Of a DNA stretch of 64,000 nucleotides, positions 53,607-61,223 are shown piece after piece (within the stretch, counting starts at the first letter, position 1; the number at the start of each line of letters is the position of its first letter). This DNA comes from Shimia_B sp038527375 (GTDB lineage: Bacteria > Pseudomonadota > Alphaproteobacteria > Rhodobacterales > Rhodobacteraceae), in NCBI GenBank assembly GCA_038527375.1, contig JBCBFU010000009.1, forward strand, positions 11,862 to 75,861, read 5' to 3'. The position numbers were made by a program, and so were the translations under genes. The notes beneath the pieces were generated by a model. The model ran no database searches, had not been told where the DNA came from, and worked only from the letters and a program-made list of their open reading frames with translations.

Positions 53607-53749
53607 CGCAGACATGCCACGCGCGCCCCGCCCTTTGCGCGCGCCTGAGGTGCTGCGCCTTGGCATTCGCGCCCACCCGCCCCTATAAGCGCCCCACGAC
53701 CTGGGCGTCGGTGATCGCCGCGCCCCGGGTCCCAAACAGGAGGTGCAGG

Positions 53750-54337
53750 ATGCGCAAGGCCGAGGTGAGCCGCAAAACCGCGGAAACCGATATTCAGGTC
53801 ACCGTCTCGCTGGACGGAACGGGCCAGTACGACATGAAGACGGGCGTGGGGTTCTTTGACCACATGCTCGACCAGCTTGCGCGCCATTCCCTGATCGACA
53901 TGACCGTCCGCGCCGATGGCGATCTGCACATCGACGACCACCACACGGTCGAAGACGTGGGCATCGCGCTGGGTCAGGCGCTGGCACAGGCACTGGGCGA
54001 CAAACGCGGCATCCGCCGATACGGCAGTTGCCTTTTGCCCATGGATGACGCGCTGGTACGTGCGTCGCTTGATCTGTCGGCGCGGCCGTTCCTTGTGTGG
54101 AACGTGGACATCCCCACCGCCAAGATCGGCACCTTCGACACCGAATTGGTGCGCGAGTTCTTTCAGGCCTTCGCGACCCATGGCGGCATCACGCTGCATG
54201 TGGACGGCCTGCACGGCATCAACAGCCACCACATCGTCGAGGCGGCGTTCAAGGCGGTGGCGCGCGCGTTGCGCGAAGCGGTCGAGATGGACCCCCGCAA
54301 ATCGGATGCGATCCCGTCGACCAAAGGCGCGCTCTAG
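53750..54337 (+). CDS. hisB: Imidazoleglycerol-phosphate dehydratase
   Basis: Catalyses the sixth step of histidine synthesis, dehydration of imidazole glycerol phosphate. It has 195 residues, the monofunctional form. The ATG at 53750 follows a strong AGGAGGT. Metal-binding motifs are FFDHMLDQLARHSL, HIDDHHTVEDVGIALGQAL and GINSHHIVEAAFKAVARAL. The frame is open a long way upstream inside cysG but those codons are not real coding sequence for it. It is the first gene of a histidine cluster; hisH follows 4 bp later. Confidence 0.96.
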   Translation: MRKAEVSRKTAETDIQVTVSLDGTGQYDMKTGVGFFDHMLDQLARHSLIDMTVRADGDLHIDDHHTVEDVGIALGQALAQALGDKRGIRRYGSCLLPMDDALVRASLDLSARPFLVWNVDIPTAKIGTFDTELVREFFQAFATHGGITLHVDGLHGINSHHIVEAAFKAVARALREAVEMDPRKSDAIPSTKGAL

Positions 54338-54341
54338 GCCC

Positions 54342-54971
54342 ATGACCACAGTTTTGATCGACTACGAAAGCGGAAATCTGCATTCCGCGCAAAAGGCGTT
54401 CGAGCGTATGGCGGCCGAGGTCGGCGCGGGCGAGGTCATCGTGACCTCGGACCCCGACGCGATCCTCGCTGCCGACCGCGTGGTGCTGCCCGGTGACGGC
54501 GCTTTCCCGGCCTGTGTGGCCGCGCTCGATGCCTCGGGCTGCCGTGCGGCGCTGGAAGAGGCGGTCATTACGCGTGGCCGCCCGTTCCTTGGCATCTGCG
54601 TGGGCATGCAACTGATGGCGAGCCTTGGCCGCGAATACCGCGACACACCCGGCCTGGGCTGGATCGAGGGCGAGGTCGTGCGCATCGATGCGGGCGATCA
54701 ACCCGTGCCGCATATGGGCTGGAACGATCTTGTGCTGAACTCCAACCACCCCGTCTTTGCGGGCGTGGAAACCGGCCACCACACCTATTTCGTCCACTCC
54801 TACCACATGCAGGTCGCGCAGCCGGATAACCGGCTGGCCCATGTGCGCTATGGCGGTGACATCACCGCGGTCGTGGGCCGCGACACCATGATCGGCATGC
54901 AATTCCACCCGGAAAAGAGCCAATCGACCGGTCTGCAGATGATCGCGAACTTCCTGACCTGGACGCCCTAG
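54342..54971 (+). CDS. hisH: Imidazole glycerol phosphate synthase, glutaminase subunit HisH
   Basis: Releases ammonia from glutamine and channels it to HisF. It has 209 residues. The class I amidotransferase triad is visible: Cys in GICVGMQLMA, His and Glu in QFHPEKSQS. The N-terminal VLIDYESGNLHSAQKAFE and HTYFVHSYHM are typical. It directly follows hisB. A DUF2147 gene on the other strand separates it from hisA. Confidence 0.95.
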   Translation: MTTVLIDYESGNLHSAQKAFERMAAEVGAGEVIVTSDPDAILAADRVVLPGDGAFPACVAALDASGCRAALEEAVITRGRPFLGICVGMQLMASLGREYRDTPGLGWIEGEVVRIDAGDQPVPHMGWNDLVLNSNHPVFAGVETGHHTYFVHSYHMQVAQPDNRLAHVRYGGDITAVVGRDTMIGMQFHPEKSQSTGLQMIANFLTWTP

Positions 54972-55010
54972 CGCGGCCCCTAGAAATCGCGCCCCCTACC
55001 CCACCTACGA

Positions 55011-55045
55011 AAACGCGCGGCGCGAGAGACCCCTCGCACCGCGCG
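55011..55045 (-). terminator. Terminator after the DUF2147 gene
   Basis: A 13-bp stem with one mismatch (55014-55026 with 55033-55045, CGCGCGGCGCGAG). On the minus strand TTTTCG follows. It lies between the ends of hisH and the DUF2147 gene and may work in both directions. Confidence 0.7.
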
Positions 55046-55066
55046 CCACATGAGTGTTTCGACCCT

Positions 55067-55447
55067 TTAGTTCAGCCGCGTCCAGGTCTGGCCACGGCAC
55101 ACCGCGCCGCCCAAAACGCAGCCCTGCACCTCAAGAGAGCCACCCGAGAGCGACATCTTGGATTTGTAGGTCTTGTCGTTGTCCGGCGCCCAGATCGTGC
55201 CGCCGGAATAGGCGCCGCCCCCGTTGGGCGACATGTTCGCGATGATCTGACGCCCGATGATGGACGTGTTGTCATTGCCGATCACGTCGACGATCGTGCC
55301 GCAGATTTTCGTGCCGCATTGCGCCATCGACACGTGGATGAACCCACCGGTTTCACCCGGTTGCGATTTCCAGGTGCCCAGAACCGGGTCGGCGGATGCG
55401 GCTGTGCCCAAAACGGCCAACGCGGCGGCGGCGATAAGGTGTTTCAT
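55067..55447 (-). CDS. DUF2147 family secreted protein
   Basis: A 126-residue protein with a Sec signal peptide (MKHLIAAAALAVLGTAASA, cut before DPVLG). The mature part has VLGTWKSQPGETGGFIHV, CGTKICGTIVDVIGN and KMSLSGGSLEVQGCVLGGAVCRGQTWTRLN, which I recognise as DUF2147. The function is unknown; it should be periplasmic. The ATG at 55447 follows GGAGGAGA. It sits on the opposite strand between hisH and hisA. Confidence 0.85.
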   Translation of the reverse strand: MKHLIAAAALAVLGTAASADPVLGTWKSQPGETGGFIHVSMAQCGTKICGTIVDVIGNDNTSIIGRQIIANMSPNGGGAYSGGTIWAPDNDKTYKSKMSLSGGSLEVQGCVLGGAVCRGQTWTRLN

Positions 55448-55590
55448 TGTTTCTCCTCCCAAAACTGGGTCAGACGATGGCAGGCGCGGTGCGGCGCGAT
55501 CAAGGCTGACGTTGGGTCGAACGGCTCTGATTGCACCGCAGCGCAGGCCGTGGCACATGGCGCGGCAAGACATCTGGAAAGGCGCGCGAC

Positions 55591-56313
55591 ATGATCTTGT
55601 ACCCGGCAATCGACCTCAAGGACGGGCAAGCCGTGCGCCTGTTGCGCGGCGACATGGACAAGGCCACGGTGTTCTCGGACGCCCCCGCAACCCAGGCCCG
55701 CGCATTCGAGGACGCAGGCTGCGCGTGGCTCCATCTGGTGGATCTCAACGGTGCCTTCGCGGGCGCGCCGGTCAATGGCGCTGCGGTCGAGGCGATCCTG
55801 AACGAGACGTCTGTGCCCGCACAGCTCGGTGGCGGCATCCGCGACATGGCCACGATCGAGATGTGGCTCGACAAGGGATTGGCGCGGGTCATTCTGGGCA
55901 CCGTTGCGGTCGAAAACCCAGACCTCGTGAAACGCGCCGCGCGTGCTTTCCCCGGCAAGATCGCCGTGGGTATCGACGCGCGGGGTGGCAAGGTCGCGAC
56001 CAAAGGCTGGGCCGAGGAAACCGATGTCGAGGTCACCGACCTCGCCCGCCAGTTCGAGGACGCGGGCGTTGCCGCCATTATCTATACCGACATCAACCGC
56101 GATGGCGCGATGCAAGGGCCGAACATCCCGGCGACCGAGGCTTTGGCACGCGCCGTGGACATCCCCATCATCGCATCAGGCGGCGTGTCGTCGTTGGATG
56201 ACTTGCACGCACTCAAGGCCACGGGCGTGATCTCGGGCGCGATTTCGGGCCGCGCCTTGTATGACGGTGCGATTGACCTGTCGGAGGCTCTCACGGCGCT
56301 TGCCGCGGATTAG
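55591..56313 (+). CDS. hisA: HisA, ProFAR isomerase of histidine synthesis
   Basis: A TIM-barrel isomerase of the histidine pathway. It has 240 residues from the ATG at 55591. Motifs: MILYPAIDLKDGQAVRLLRGD at the start with the catalytic Asp, LHLVDLNGAFAG, QLGGGIRDMATIE, YTDINRDGAMQGPN with the second catalytic Asp, and IIASGGVSSLDDL. The full enzyme name is 1-(5-phosphoribosyl)-5-[(5-phosphoribosylamino)methylideneamino]imidazole-4-carboxamide isomerase. It is separated from hisF by a Hint-protein gene. Confidence 0.95.
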   Translation: MILYPAIDLKDGQAVRLLRGDMDKATVFSDAPATQARAFEDAGCAWLHLVDLNGAFAGAPVNGAAVEAILNETSVPAQLGGGIRDMATIEMWLDKGLARVILGTVAVENPDLVKRAARAFPGKIAVGIDARGGKVATKGWAEETDVEVTDLARQFEDAGVAAIIYTDINRDGAMQGPNIPATEALARAVDIPIIASGGVSSLDDLHALKATGVISGAISGRALYDGAIDLSEALTALAAD

Positions 56314-56335
56314 TCAAATTTTCACCACATTTGAC
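56313..56335. promoter_or_regulatory. Inverted repeat between hisA and the Hint gene
   Basis: GTCAAAT and ATTTGAC with a 9-bp spacer, beginning at the last base of the hisA stop codon and ending 40 bp before the Hint gene start. It could be an operator or a weak transcript end. Confidence 0.35.
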
Positions 56336-56375
56336 CGATAATGACATACGTTGTGTGCAGCATTAGGGGGCTAAT

Positions 56376-57761
56376 GTGTCAGCCATCGGTCAGGCCGGAA
56401 CGATTTCCGACAACACCACCTTTACCGGTGAACCCATTGTCGTGAGCTTTGATCAGCCCATCACCGACCCGGTGATCGCGCTGATGTCGACAAATGTGGG
56501 CGGCAACAAATTCTCGCTACGCTTGATCGACATCCAGACGGACAGCAATGGCGACGCGACCGGCTTCCGCTTCACCATAGACGAATGGGAAAACGAAGAC
56601 GGCCCCCACCCCGCTGTCGAAGACATCAACTGGCTGGCCATCGCCTCGGGCGTGCACACCCTGCCCGATGGGCGGGTGATCGAGGCGGGCTATGCACAAG
56701 CCGACAGCAATGGTGAACCGGTCTCTCTGACCGGGAGTTTCGGATCGACGCCCACCGTGCTGACCACGGTTGCCTCCAATGACGGCACGAATGTCGTGGA
56801 TAGCGATCCCTTCGGCATCTCGCAAACCGGCTTCACCATCGACCTTGAAGAGGCTGAAAGCGAAGACGGGGTGCACGGGCTAGAAACCGTGGGCTGGATC
56901 GCGGTCGAACCGGGTGGCAGCGGCGGCACATCGGGATCGACGGCCAGCGCGGGCGTCACCGGTAACTGGGCCAACGATATCGGCCTGGGCGCCAGTTACA
57001 GCAACCCGATCACGGTCGCCGAAACCCAAACCCAAAACGGCGGCGATCCCGGCAACGTCATCTTCCGCAATCAGGACAGCGGCGACATCGACCTGCGGTT
57101 CGAGGAAGAGACCAGCCGCGACAGCGAAACCAACCACACCACCGAAACCGTGGGCCTCGTCACATTCGAAGAGGGATTGATCCTGTGTTTCACGGACGGC
57201 GCGATGGTGGACACACCCTACGGCCCCCGCCCGATTGAGGCTTTGCGCCCCGGCGCGCTGATCCTGACACAGGATGAGGGTCCGCAACCGCTCTTGTGGA
57301 CGTCCAGTATCGCGATTGGCTCCGGTGACATCGCGCAGCGACCTGAAATCGCCCCCATCCTGATCACGGCGGGCGCGCTGGGGGCCGGGCGCCCCGCGCG
57401 CGACATTCGCGTCTCCCCCCAACATCGCATCCTGTTTGAAGGCTGGCAGGCACAGCTATATGCGGGCGAAGACGCCGTCCTCGTGCCTGCACGCGCGTTG
57501 GTCAATGGCACGACGATCCGGGTGGATACGGCGGCCGTGCGATATGTTCACCTGCTCTTTGATACGCACCAGGTCATCACGTCGGACGGCTTGGCCAGCG
57601 AAAGCCTGCACCCCGGGCAGATGGCGCGGTCGGCCTTCGCGCCCGCGGCCCGGGCCGAACTGTTTAGCCTCTTTCCCGAACTTGCCACCGCCAGCGTGGG
57701 CTATGGCCCGACGGCGCGACCGGCGCTCAGCGTCCGGGCGGGGGCACTATTTGCGGCCTAG
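56376..57761 (+). CDS. Hint (hedgehog/intein)-domain protein with N-terminal repeats
   Basis: A 461-residue acidic protein starting at a GTG. The first 260 residues hold three related units, each ending with a pattern like EDGxHxxxExxxWxAxxxG (VEDINWLAIASG, LETVGWIAVEPG, TETVGLVTFEEG). They resemble lectin-like repeats but I do not assign a family. From Cys271 (LILCFTDGAMVDTPYGPRPIEAL) begins a Hint module with SPQHRILFEG, YVHLLFDTHQVITSDGLASESLHPG. Such proteins in roseobacters are often exported by type I secretion; there is no N-terminal signal peptide here. Function unknown. It sits between hisA and hisF, where it is not expected. Confidence 0.8.
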   Translation: MSAIGQAGTISDNTTFTGEPIVVSFDQPITDPVIALMSTNVGGNKFSLRLIDIQTDSNGDATGFRFTIDEWENEDGPHPAVEDINWLAIASGVHTLPDGRVIEAGYAQADSNGEPVSLTGSFGSTPTVLTTVASNDGTNVVDSDPFGISQTGFTIDLEEAESEDGVHGLETVGWIAVEPGGSGGTSGSTASAGVTGNWANDIGLGASYSNPITVAETQTQNGGDPGNVIFRNQDSGDIDLRFEEETSRDSETNHTTETVGLVTFEEGLILCFTDGAMVDTPYGPRPIEALRPGALILTQDEGPQPLLWTSSIAIGSGDIAQRPEIAPILITAGALGAGRPARDIRVSPQHRILFEGWQAQLYAGEDAVLVPARALVNGTTIRVDTAAVRYVHLLFDTHQVITSDGLASESLHPGQMARSAFAPAARAELFSLFPELATASVGYGPTARPALSVRAGALFAA

Positions 57762-57816
57762 CGCAGATCGCCGCGTCTGGATTTCCCCGCGTCTGCGGCG
57801 TAGGAGGACGCGAGCC

Positions 57817-57834
57817 ATGTTGGACGCCTGCTGA
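57817..57834 (+). CDS. Five-codon minicistron (MLDAC) coupled to hisF
   Basis: ATG at 57817 with AGGAGG about 10 nt upstream, five codons, then TGA whose last base is the first base of the hisF ATG (TGATG). hisF itself has no ribosome-binding site of its own just upstream. Ribosomes finishing the minicistron could restart at hisF. Confidence 0.4.
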   Translation: MLDAC

Positions 57835-58598
57835 TGCTAAAGACCCGGATCATCCCCTGCCTTGACGTTGCCGATGGGCGCGTCGTGAAAGGCGTGAACT
57901 TTGTGGATCTCGTCGATGCGGGCGATCCCGTAGAAGCCGCGCGCGCCTACGACGCCGCAGGCGCGGACGAGCTGTGTTTTCTCGATATCAACGCGACCCA
58001 CGAAAACCGCGGAACGATGTTCGATCTGGTGCGGCGCACCGCAGAGACCTGTTTCATCCCCCTGACGGTGGGCGGCGGTGTGCGCACCCACGAGGATGTG
58101 CGCGCCCTGCTTTTGGCAGGGGCCGACAAGGTGTCGTTCAATTCGGCCGCCGTGGCCAACCCGGACGTACTGAGTGCGGCCGCCGACCGATTTGGGAGCC
58201 AGTGCATCGTCTGCGCCATCGACGCCAAGACGGTCGAACCGGGCCGGTGGGAGATCTTCACCCACGGGGGGCGCAAGGCCACCGGCATCGACGCCGTGGA
58301 GTTTGCCCGCACCGTGGTGGCCAAGGGCGCAGGCGAAATCCTTTTGACCTCCATGGACCGGGACGGCACGCGCGCAGGGTTCAACCTGCCGCTTACCCGC
58401 GCCATCAGCGACGCGGTGAGCGTCCCTGTGATCGCCTCGGGCGGGGTTGGCACGCTCGATCACCTTGTCGAGGGCGTGACCAAAGGCGGCGCAAGCGCGG
58501 TTCTGGCCGCGTCGATCTTTCACTTTGGCGATTTCACCATCGCCGAGGCCAAGGCACATATGGCGGCGGCGGGCCTGCCCATGCGGGTGGCGGCATGA
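57834..58598 (+). CDS. hisF: Imidazole glycerol phosphate synthase, cyclase subunit HisF
   Basis: The synthase half of the HisF-HisH complex; it makes imidazole glycerol phosphate and AICAR. It has 254 residues. Catalytic Asp residues are in RIIPCLDVADGRVVKGVNFVDL and TSMDRDGTRAGFNL. DELCFLDINATHENRGT, LTVGGGVRTHEDVR, DKVSFNSAAVANP and IASGGVGTLDHL are conserved. The hisE start overlaps its stop codon. Confidence 0.96.
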   Translation: MLKTRIIPCLDVADGRVVKGVNFVDLVDAGDPVEAARAYDAAGADELCFLDINATHENRGTMFDLVRRTAETCFIPLTVGGGVRTHEDVRALLLAGADKVSFNSAAVANPDVLSAAADRFGSQCIVCAIDAKTVEPGRWEIFTHGGRKATGIDAVEFARTVVAKGAGEILLTSMDRDGTRAGFNLPLTRAISDAVSVPVIASGGVGTLDHLVEGVTKGGASAVLAASIFHFGDFTIAEAKAHMAAAGLPMRVAA

Positions 58599-58906
58599 CG
58601 CTCGACGAGCTGTTCGCAACCATCACGGCCCGCAAAGGGGCCGATCCCGACACAAGCTGGACAGCAAAACTTCTGTCCAAAGGCCCGGAGAAATGCGCCG
58701 AGAAGTTTGGGGAAGAGGCCGTTGAAGCCATCATCGAGGCCGTGAAAGGTGACCGCGATGCACTGACGGGCGAGGCCGCGGATGTGCTCTATCACCTGCT
58801 GGTCATGCTGGCCGCGCGCGACGTGGCGCTTGACGATGTGCTGGCGGAACTTGCGCGACGCCAGGGACAATCGGGCATCGCGGAAAAGGCCGCGCGCAAG
58901 ACATAG
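58595..58906 (+). CDS. hisE: Phosphoribosyl-ATP pyrophosphohydrolase
   Basis: Second step of histidine synthesis, cleavage of PR-ATP to PR-AMP. It has 103 residues from the ATG at 58595, which overlaps the hisF stop (ATGA). Motifs: SWTAKLLSKGPEKCAEKFGEEAVEAIIEAVKGDR with the metal-binding EExxE-type helix, and EAADVLYHLLVMLAARDV. It is the last gene of the cluster. Confidence 0.94.
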   Translation: MTLDELFATITARKGADPDTSWTAKLLSKGPEKCAEKFGEEAVEAIIEAVKGDRDALTGEAADVLYHLLVMLAARDVALDDVLAELARRQGQSGIAEKAARKT

Positions 58907-58913
58907 AGCACAC

Positions 58914-58941
58914 AAAAAAACGCCCGGGACGGACCCGGGCG
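58914..58941 (-). terminator. Terminator between hisE and the YHS gene
   Basis: Perfect 8-bp stem CGCCCGGG/CCCGGGCG with a 5-nt loop, followed on the minus strand by seven U. It is oriented to end the YHS-protein transcript and may also act weakly on the his transcript. Confidence 0.88.
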
Positions 58942-59086
58942 CTAGTACGGAACGAGGGACAGTGAAGTGAGCGTGGCTGTTCCGGTCCACGCCCTCAGCC
59001 AGTGAGATATGTGCTCGCCGTGGCTTTGTAAGAGCCTCTCAGGATTACGTGAACACGATGTTAACAAGAGGCCGGGTCACGGGCGA

Positions 59087-59545
59087 TTAGGCCTCGAGAA
59101 CGGTGGGCCAGTTCGCATCGGCCTTGGCGATATTGCCGGGAATGTCCGTGCTCCAGATCGTGCGCACGGCCCGGTTGAAGTTCAGGTAAAGCCGGTCATC
59201 AACCACCGACCACGCCCGGGGCGAGGTTTCGGCGGTATAGCCTTTGGACACGGCATAGGCGCAGTAGCCACCGTATTGCGGGGCATATTTCGCGGTGTCC
59301 GAAACGAACAGGTCGCGGTTTTCGGCGCTGGCAAAGCGGAAGGTCGCGCCATCATGGTCGGCGGTAAAGTCAGCCGAGCCTTCGACGGGTTTGCCTTCGG
59401 TAAAATAGGCCACGGGGTCATATCCGTTGATGGCGACGCCATCCGTTGCATAGACCGGCGGCGTGGCGGCCAGTGCGGGTGTTGCGAGTGCTGCGGCAAG
59501 CGGGGTTGCAGCGGCAGCGGCGAGGAAGGTGCGGCGGGTGATCAT
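59087..59545 (-). CDS. YHS domain protein with twin-arginine signal
   Basis: A 152-residue exported protein. It begins with a twin-arginine type leader (MITRRTFLAAAAATPLAAAL, RR at 4-5) ending near ATPALAA. The mature part has a YHS-type domain: AINGYDPVAYFTEGKPVEGSADFTADHDGATFRFASAENRDLFVSDTAKYAPQYGGYCAYAVSKG. YHS domains are often linked to metal binding. Its role is unknown; a Tat signal fits a protein that folds before export. It is alone between hisE and the zinc-ribbon gene. Confidence 0.85.
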   Translation of the reverse strand: MITRRTFLAAAAATPLAAALATPALAATPPVYATDGVAINGYDPVAYFTEGKPVEGSADFTADHDGATFRFASAENRDLFVSDTAKYAPQYGGYCAYAVSKGYTAETSPRAWSVVDDRLYLNFNRAVRTIWSTDIPGNIAKADANWPTVLEA

Positions 59546-59670
59546 TTGGCGTCTCCGGTCGTAAATGCGCTTTGGTCGGTTGCGTTGCCCAAAGATGACC
59601 CCGGTGCGCGCCTCACAAAAGAGGGCGCATAGCCTGATGACCCATTCGTGAGAGACCGCGAGAGATTGTT

Positions 59671-59982
59671 TCAGTCGAAGATGTCTTCGATGATATCAAA
59701 CGCCTCTTCAAAGAACCTGCGCTTCAAGCTCTTCTTTTTCTTTGGTTTTTTGTACGTTCCCTTGCGCTTTTTGTCGGACGCAGGAAGGTTGTGACCCGCC
59801 CTGACGGGGCTGGGTCGGACCAGTTCACGACGCTCGGTCGTGTGGTCCAATGGTAACATTTTGAGATCGTGCAGAGGGGCCCCGCAGGACGAACATGCCA
59901 GTTCATGCTTGGTGTTGCCCCTCAACTGCAGCGCGGCCCGTGTCCCGCAATAACAGCATGTGGCAATTTTCGTCGCCGGCAT
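59671..59982 (-). CDS. Small zinc-ribbon protein with lysine-rich tail
   Basis: A 103-residue cytoplasmic protein that I do not recognise as a named family. Two CxxC pairs (Cys9/Cys12 and Cys30/Cys33; CCYCG and CSSCG) should bind one zinc. A middle part without clear fold is followed by a strongly basic stretch (KKRKGTYKKPKKKKSLKRR) and an acidic end (FFEEAFDIIEDIFD). Basic plus zinc ribbon suggests nucleic acid binding, which is inference. Its start codon overlaps the rlmB stop, so it is in an operon with that rRNA methyltransferase. Confidence 0.75.
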   Translation of the reverse strand: MPATKIATCCYCGTRAALQLRGNTKHELACSSCGAPLHDLKMLPLDHTTERRELVRPSPVRAGHNLPASDKKRKGTYKKPKKKKSLKRRFFEEAFDIIEDIFD

Positions 59983-60767
59983 TACGCCCCCCCGTCTGAT
60001 CGTCCTCTAGACGCATATAAGGCGATTGCAGCCGCATTTGAGACGTTGAGAGATCCAAAACCGCCTGCAGCGGGGATTTTCACCAGATAATCGCACAACT
60101 CTTTCGTCAGAGCGCGCAGACCGGGACCTTCGGCCCCCATAACCAGTGCAACGGGACGCGTCGGGTCGGCCATCGCCTCGACCTCATGCTCGGCCTCGCC
60201 GTCGAGGCCCAGAACGAGATAGCCAAGTTCCTTGAGCGTCTCGATGGCTTGCGCAAGGTTGCGGACCCGCAGGTAGGGCTGCCGCTCCAACGCGCCCGAG
60301 GCCGTTTTGGCCAAGGCCCCCGTTTCCGGGGCGGCGTGGCGCAGGGTTCCGATCACGGCGCGCGCGCCAAATACTTCGGCCGAGCGCAGGATCGCACCGA
60401 CGTTGTGGGGATCCGACACGCGGTCGAGCAAGACGACCCGCGGCGCATCGGACCCAGGCCGCGCCACGCTGTGCAGGTCGCCCCAATCCAGCGGCTTGAC
60501 CTCAAGCGCGGCACCTTGGTGGACGGATGCGGGATCAATCGGGGCAGGAAACTTGCGCGGGTCCGCCATTTCCGGCGTCATGCCAGAGGTCGCGACCGCA
60601 TCCCCCAATCGATCCAGAGCATTCTTAGTGACAATCAGCCTCAGCCGTTCGCGTGCGGGGTTTTCCAGCGCATCGCGCACCGCGTGCAGCCCGAACAACC
60701 ACACGGTGTCGGACGCCGCCGCCCGGCGCGCCTGTTCCTTTTCAATGACCCATTTAGGCTTCTTCAT
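59982..60767 (-). CDS. rlmB: 23S rRNA (guanosine(2251)-2'-O)-methyltransferase RlmB
   Basis: A SPOUT-fold enzyme that methylates the ribose of G2251 in 23S rRNA. It has 261 residues. The N-terminal substrate domain has VWLFGLHAVRDALENPARERLRLIVTKNA. The SpoU domain has VLLDRVSDPHNVGAILRSAEVFGARAVIG, LVMGAEGPGLRALTKELCD and IPAAGGFGSLNVSNAAAIALYASR, which form the knot motifs 1-3. Divergent tRNA-Tyr lies 135 bp upstream of its start. Confidence 0.92.
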   Translation of the reverse strand: MKKPKWVIEKEQARRAAASDTVWLFGLHAVRDALENPARERLRLIVTKNALDRLGDAVATSGMTPEMADPRKFPAPIDPASVHQGAALEVKPLDWGDLHSVARPGSDAPRVVLLDRVSDPHNVGAILRSAEVFGARAVIGTLRHAAPETGALAKTASGALERQPYLRVRNLAQAIETLKELGYLVLGLDGEAEHEVEAMADPTRPVALVMGAEGPGLRALTKELCDYLVKIPAAGGFGSLNVSNAAAIALYASRGRSDGGA

Positions 60768-60902
60768 GCGCCTCCCCTAACGGGCGATTGGCCAAAAGGC
60801 CAGCACGGGCCAGCCGCGCATCCATTGCGTCCGTTTTTTGCGTTGACGCGGTTTTGGGCGGGCGCTATCCACCCGCTCACGCCACGCGCCAGCGTGGTCA
60901 GT

Positions 60903-60986
60903 GGGCGACAGGCCGCAAGGTGTGGCAGGGGACTGTAACTCCCTCGCGGAGACGCACGCCTGGTTCGATTCCAGGGTCGCCCACCA
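60903..60986 (+). tRNA. tRNA-Tyr (anticodon GTA)
   Basis: An 84-nt class II tRNA: acceptor GGGCGAC with GTCGCCC, D stem GCC/GGC, anticodon loop CTGTAAC, a 14-nt variable arm with stem GCG/CGC, T arm CCTGG-TTCGATT-CCAGG, discriminator A and encoded CCA. Its 3' end borders the remains of an integrated element. Confidence 0.95.
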
Positions 60987-61079
60987 ATCACCTCAAATAT
61001 CTGTTTTTATTGATGTTGATCTGGTATGATTTGTTCGAAACCACTGGATTTCGATACAAATGGCGATTTCTTCGATACA

Positions 61080-61190
61080 ATGAGCAGCCAGGAGACGGTT
61101 CGATACCTTAAACTCGACCGGGGCCGATACTTCTATCAACGCCGCGTGCCACAGAAGTATCAGCGGGCCTTAGGTCTCACGTTTTGGCGT
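61080..61190 (+). pseudogene. Truncated site-specific integrase (N-terminus only)
   Basis: About 36 codons remain, from MSSQETVRYLKLDRGRYFYQRRVPQKYQRALG up to the IS left end, after which the frame runs into the IS and stops at 61220. The YxYxRRVPxxYQxxxG pattern is typical of the N-terminus of phage/island tyrosine recombinases. It lies 94 bp after tRNA-Tyr in the same direction, the usual place for an integrase that uses a tRNA as attachment site. The catalytic domain is absent and does not reappear after the IS, so the rest was probably deleted. The local sequence is more AT-rich than the chromosome. An ATG at 61026 is an alternative start. Confidence 0.65.
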
Positions 61191-61223
61191 GATCAGCCCC
61201 ACTTGAGTGGTCCAATTTGATTG

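Noticed and set aside
56320..56375. Promoter for the Hint gene
   Set aside because: AT-rich and near an inverted repeat, but I could not find a convincing -35/-10 pair.
61087..61097. Possible second attachment site (GGTTCGATACC) resembling the tRNA-Tyr T arm
   Set aside because: Only 8 to 9 bases match the tRNA 3' end and the word is within the integrase coding region. No true direct repeat of the tRNA end was found in 60987-64000.
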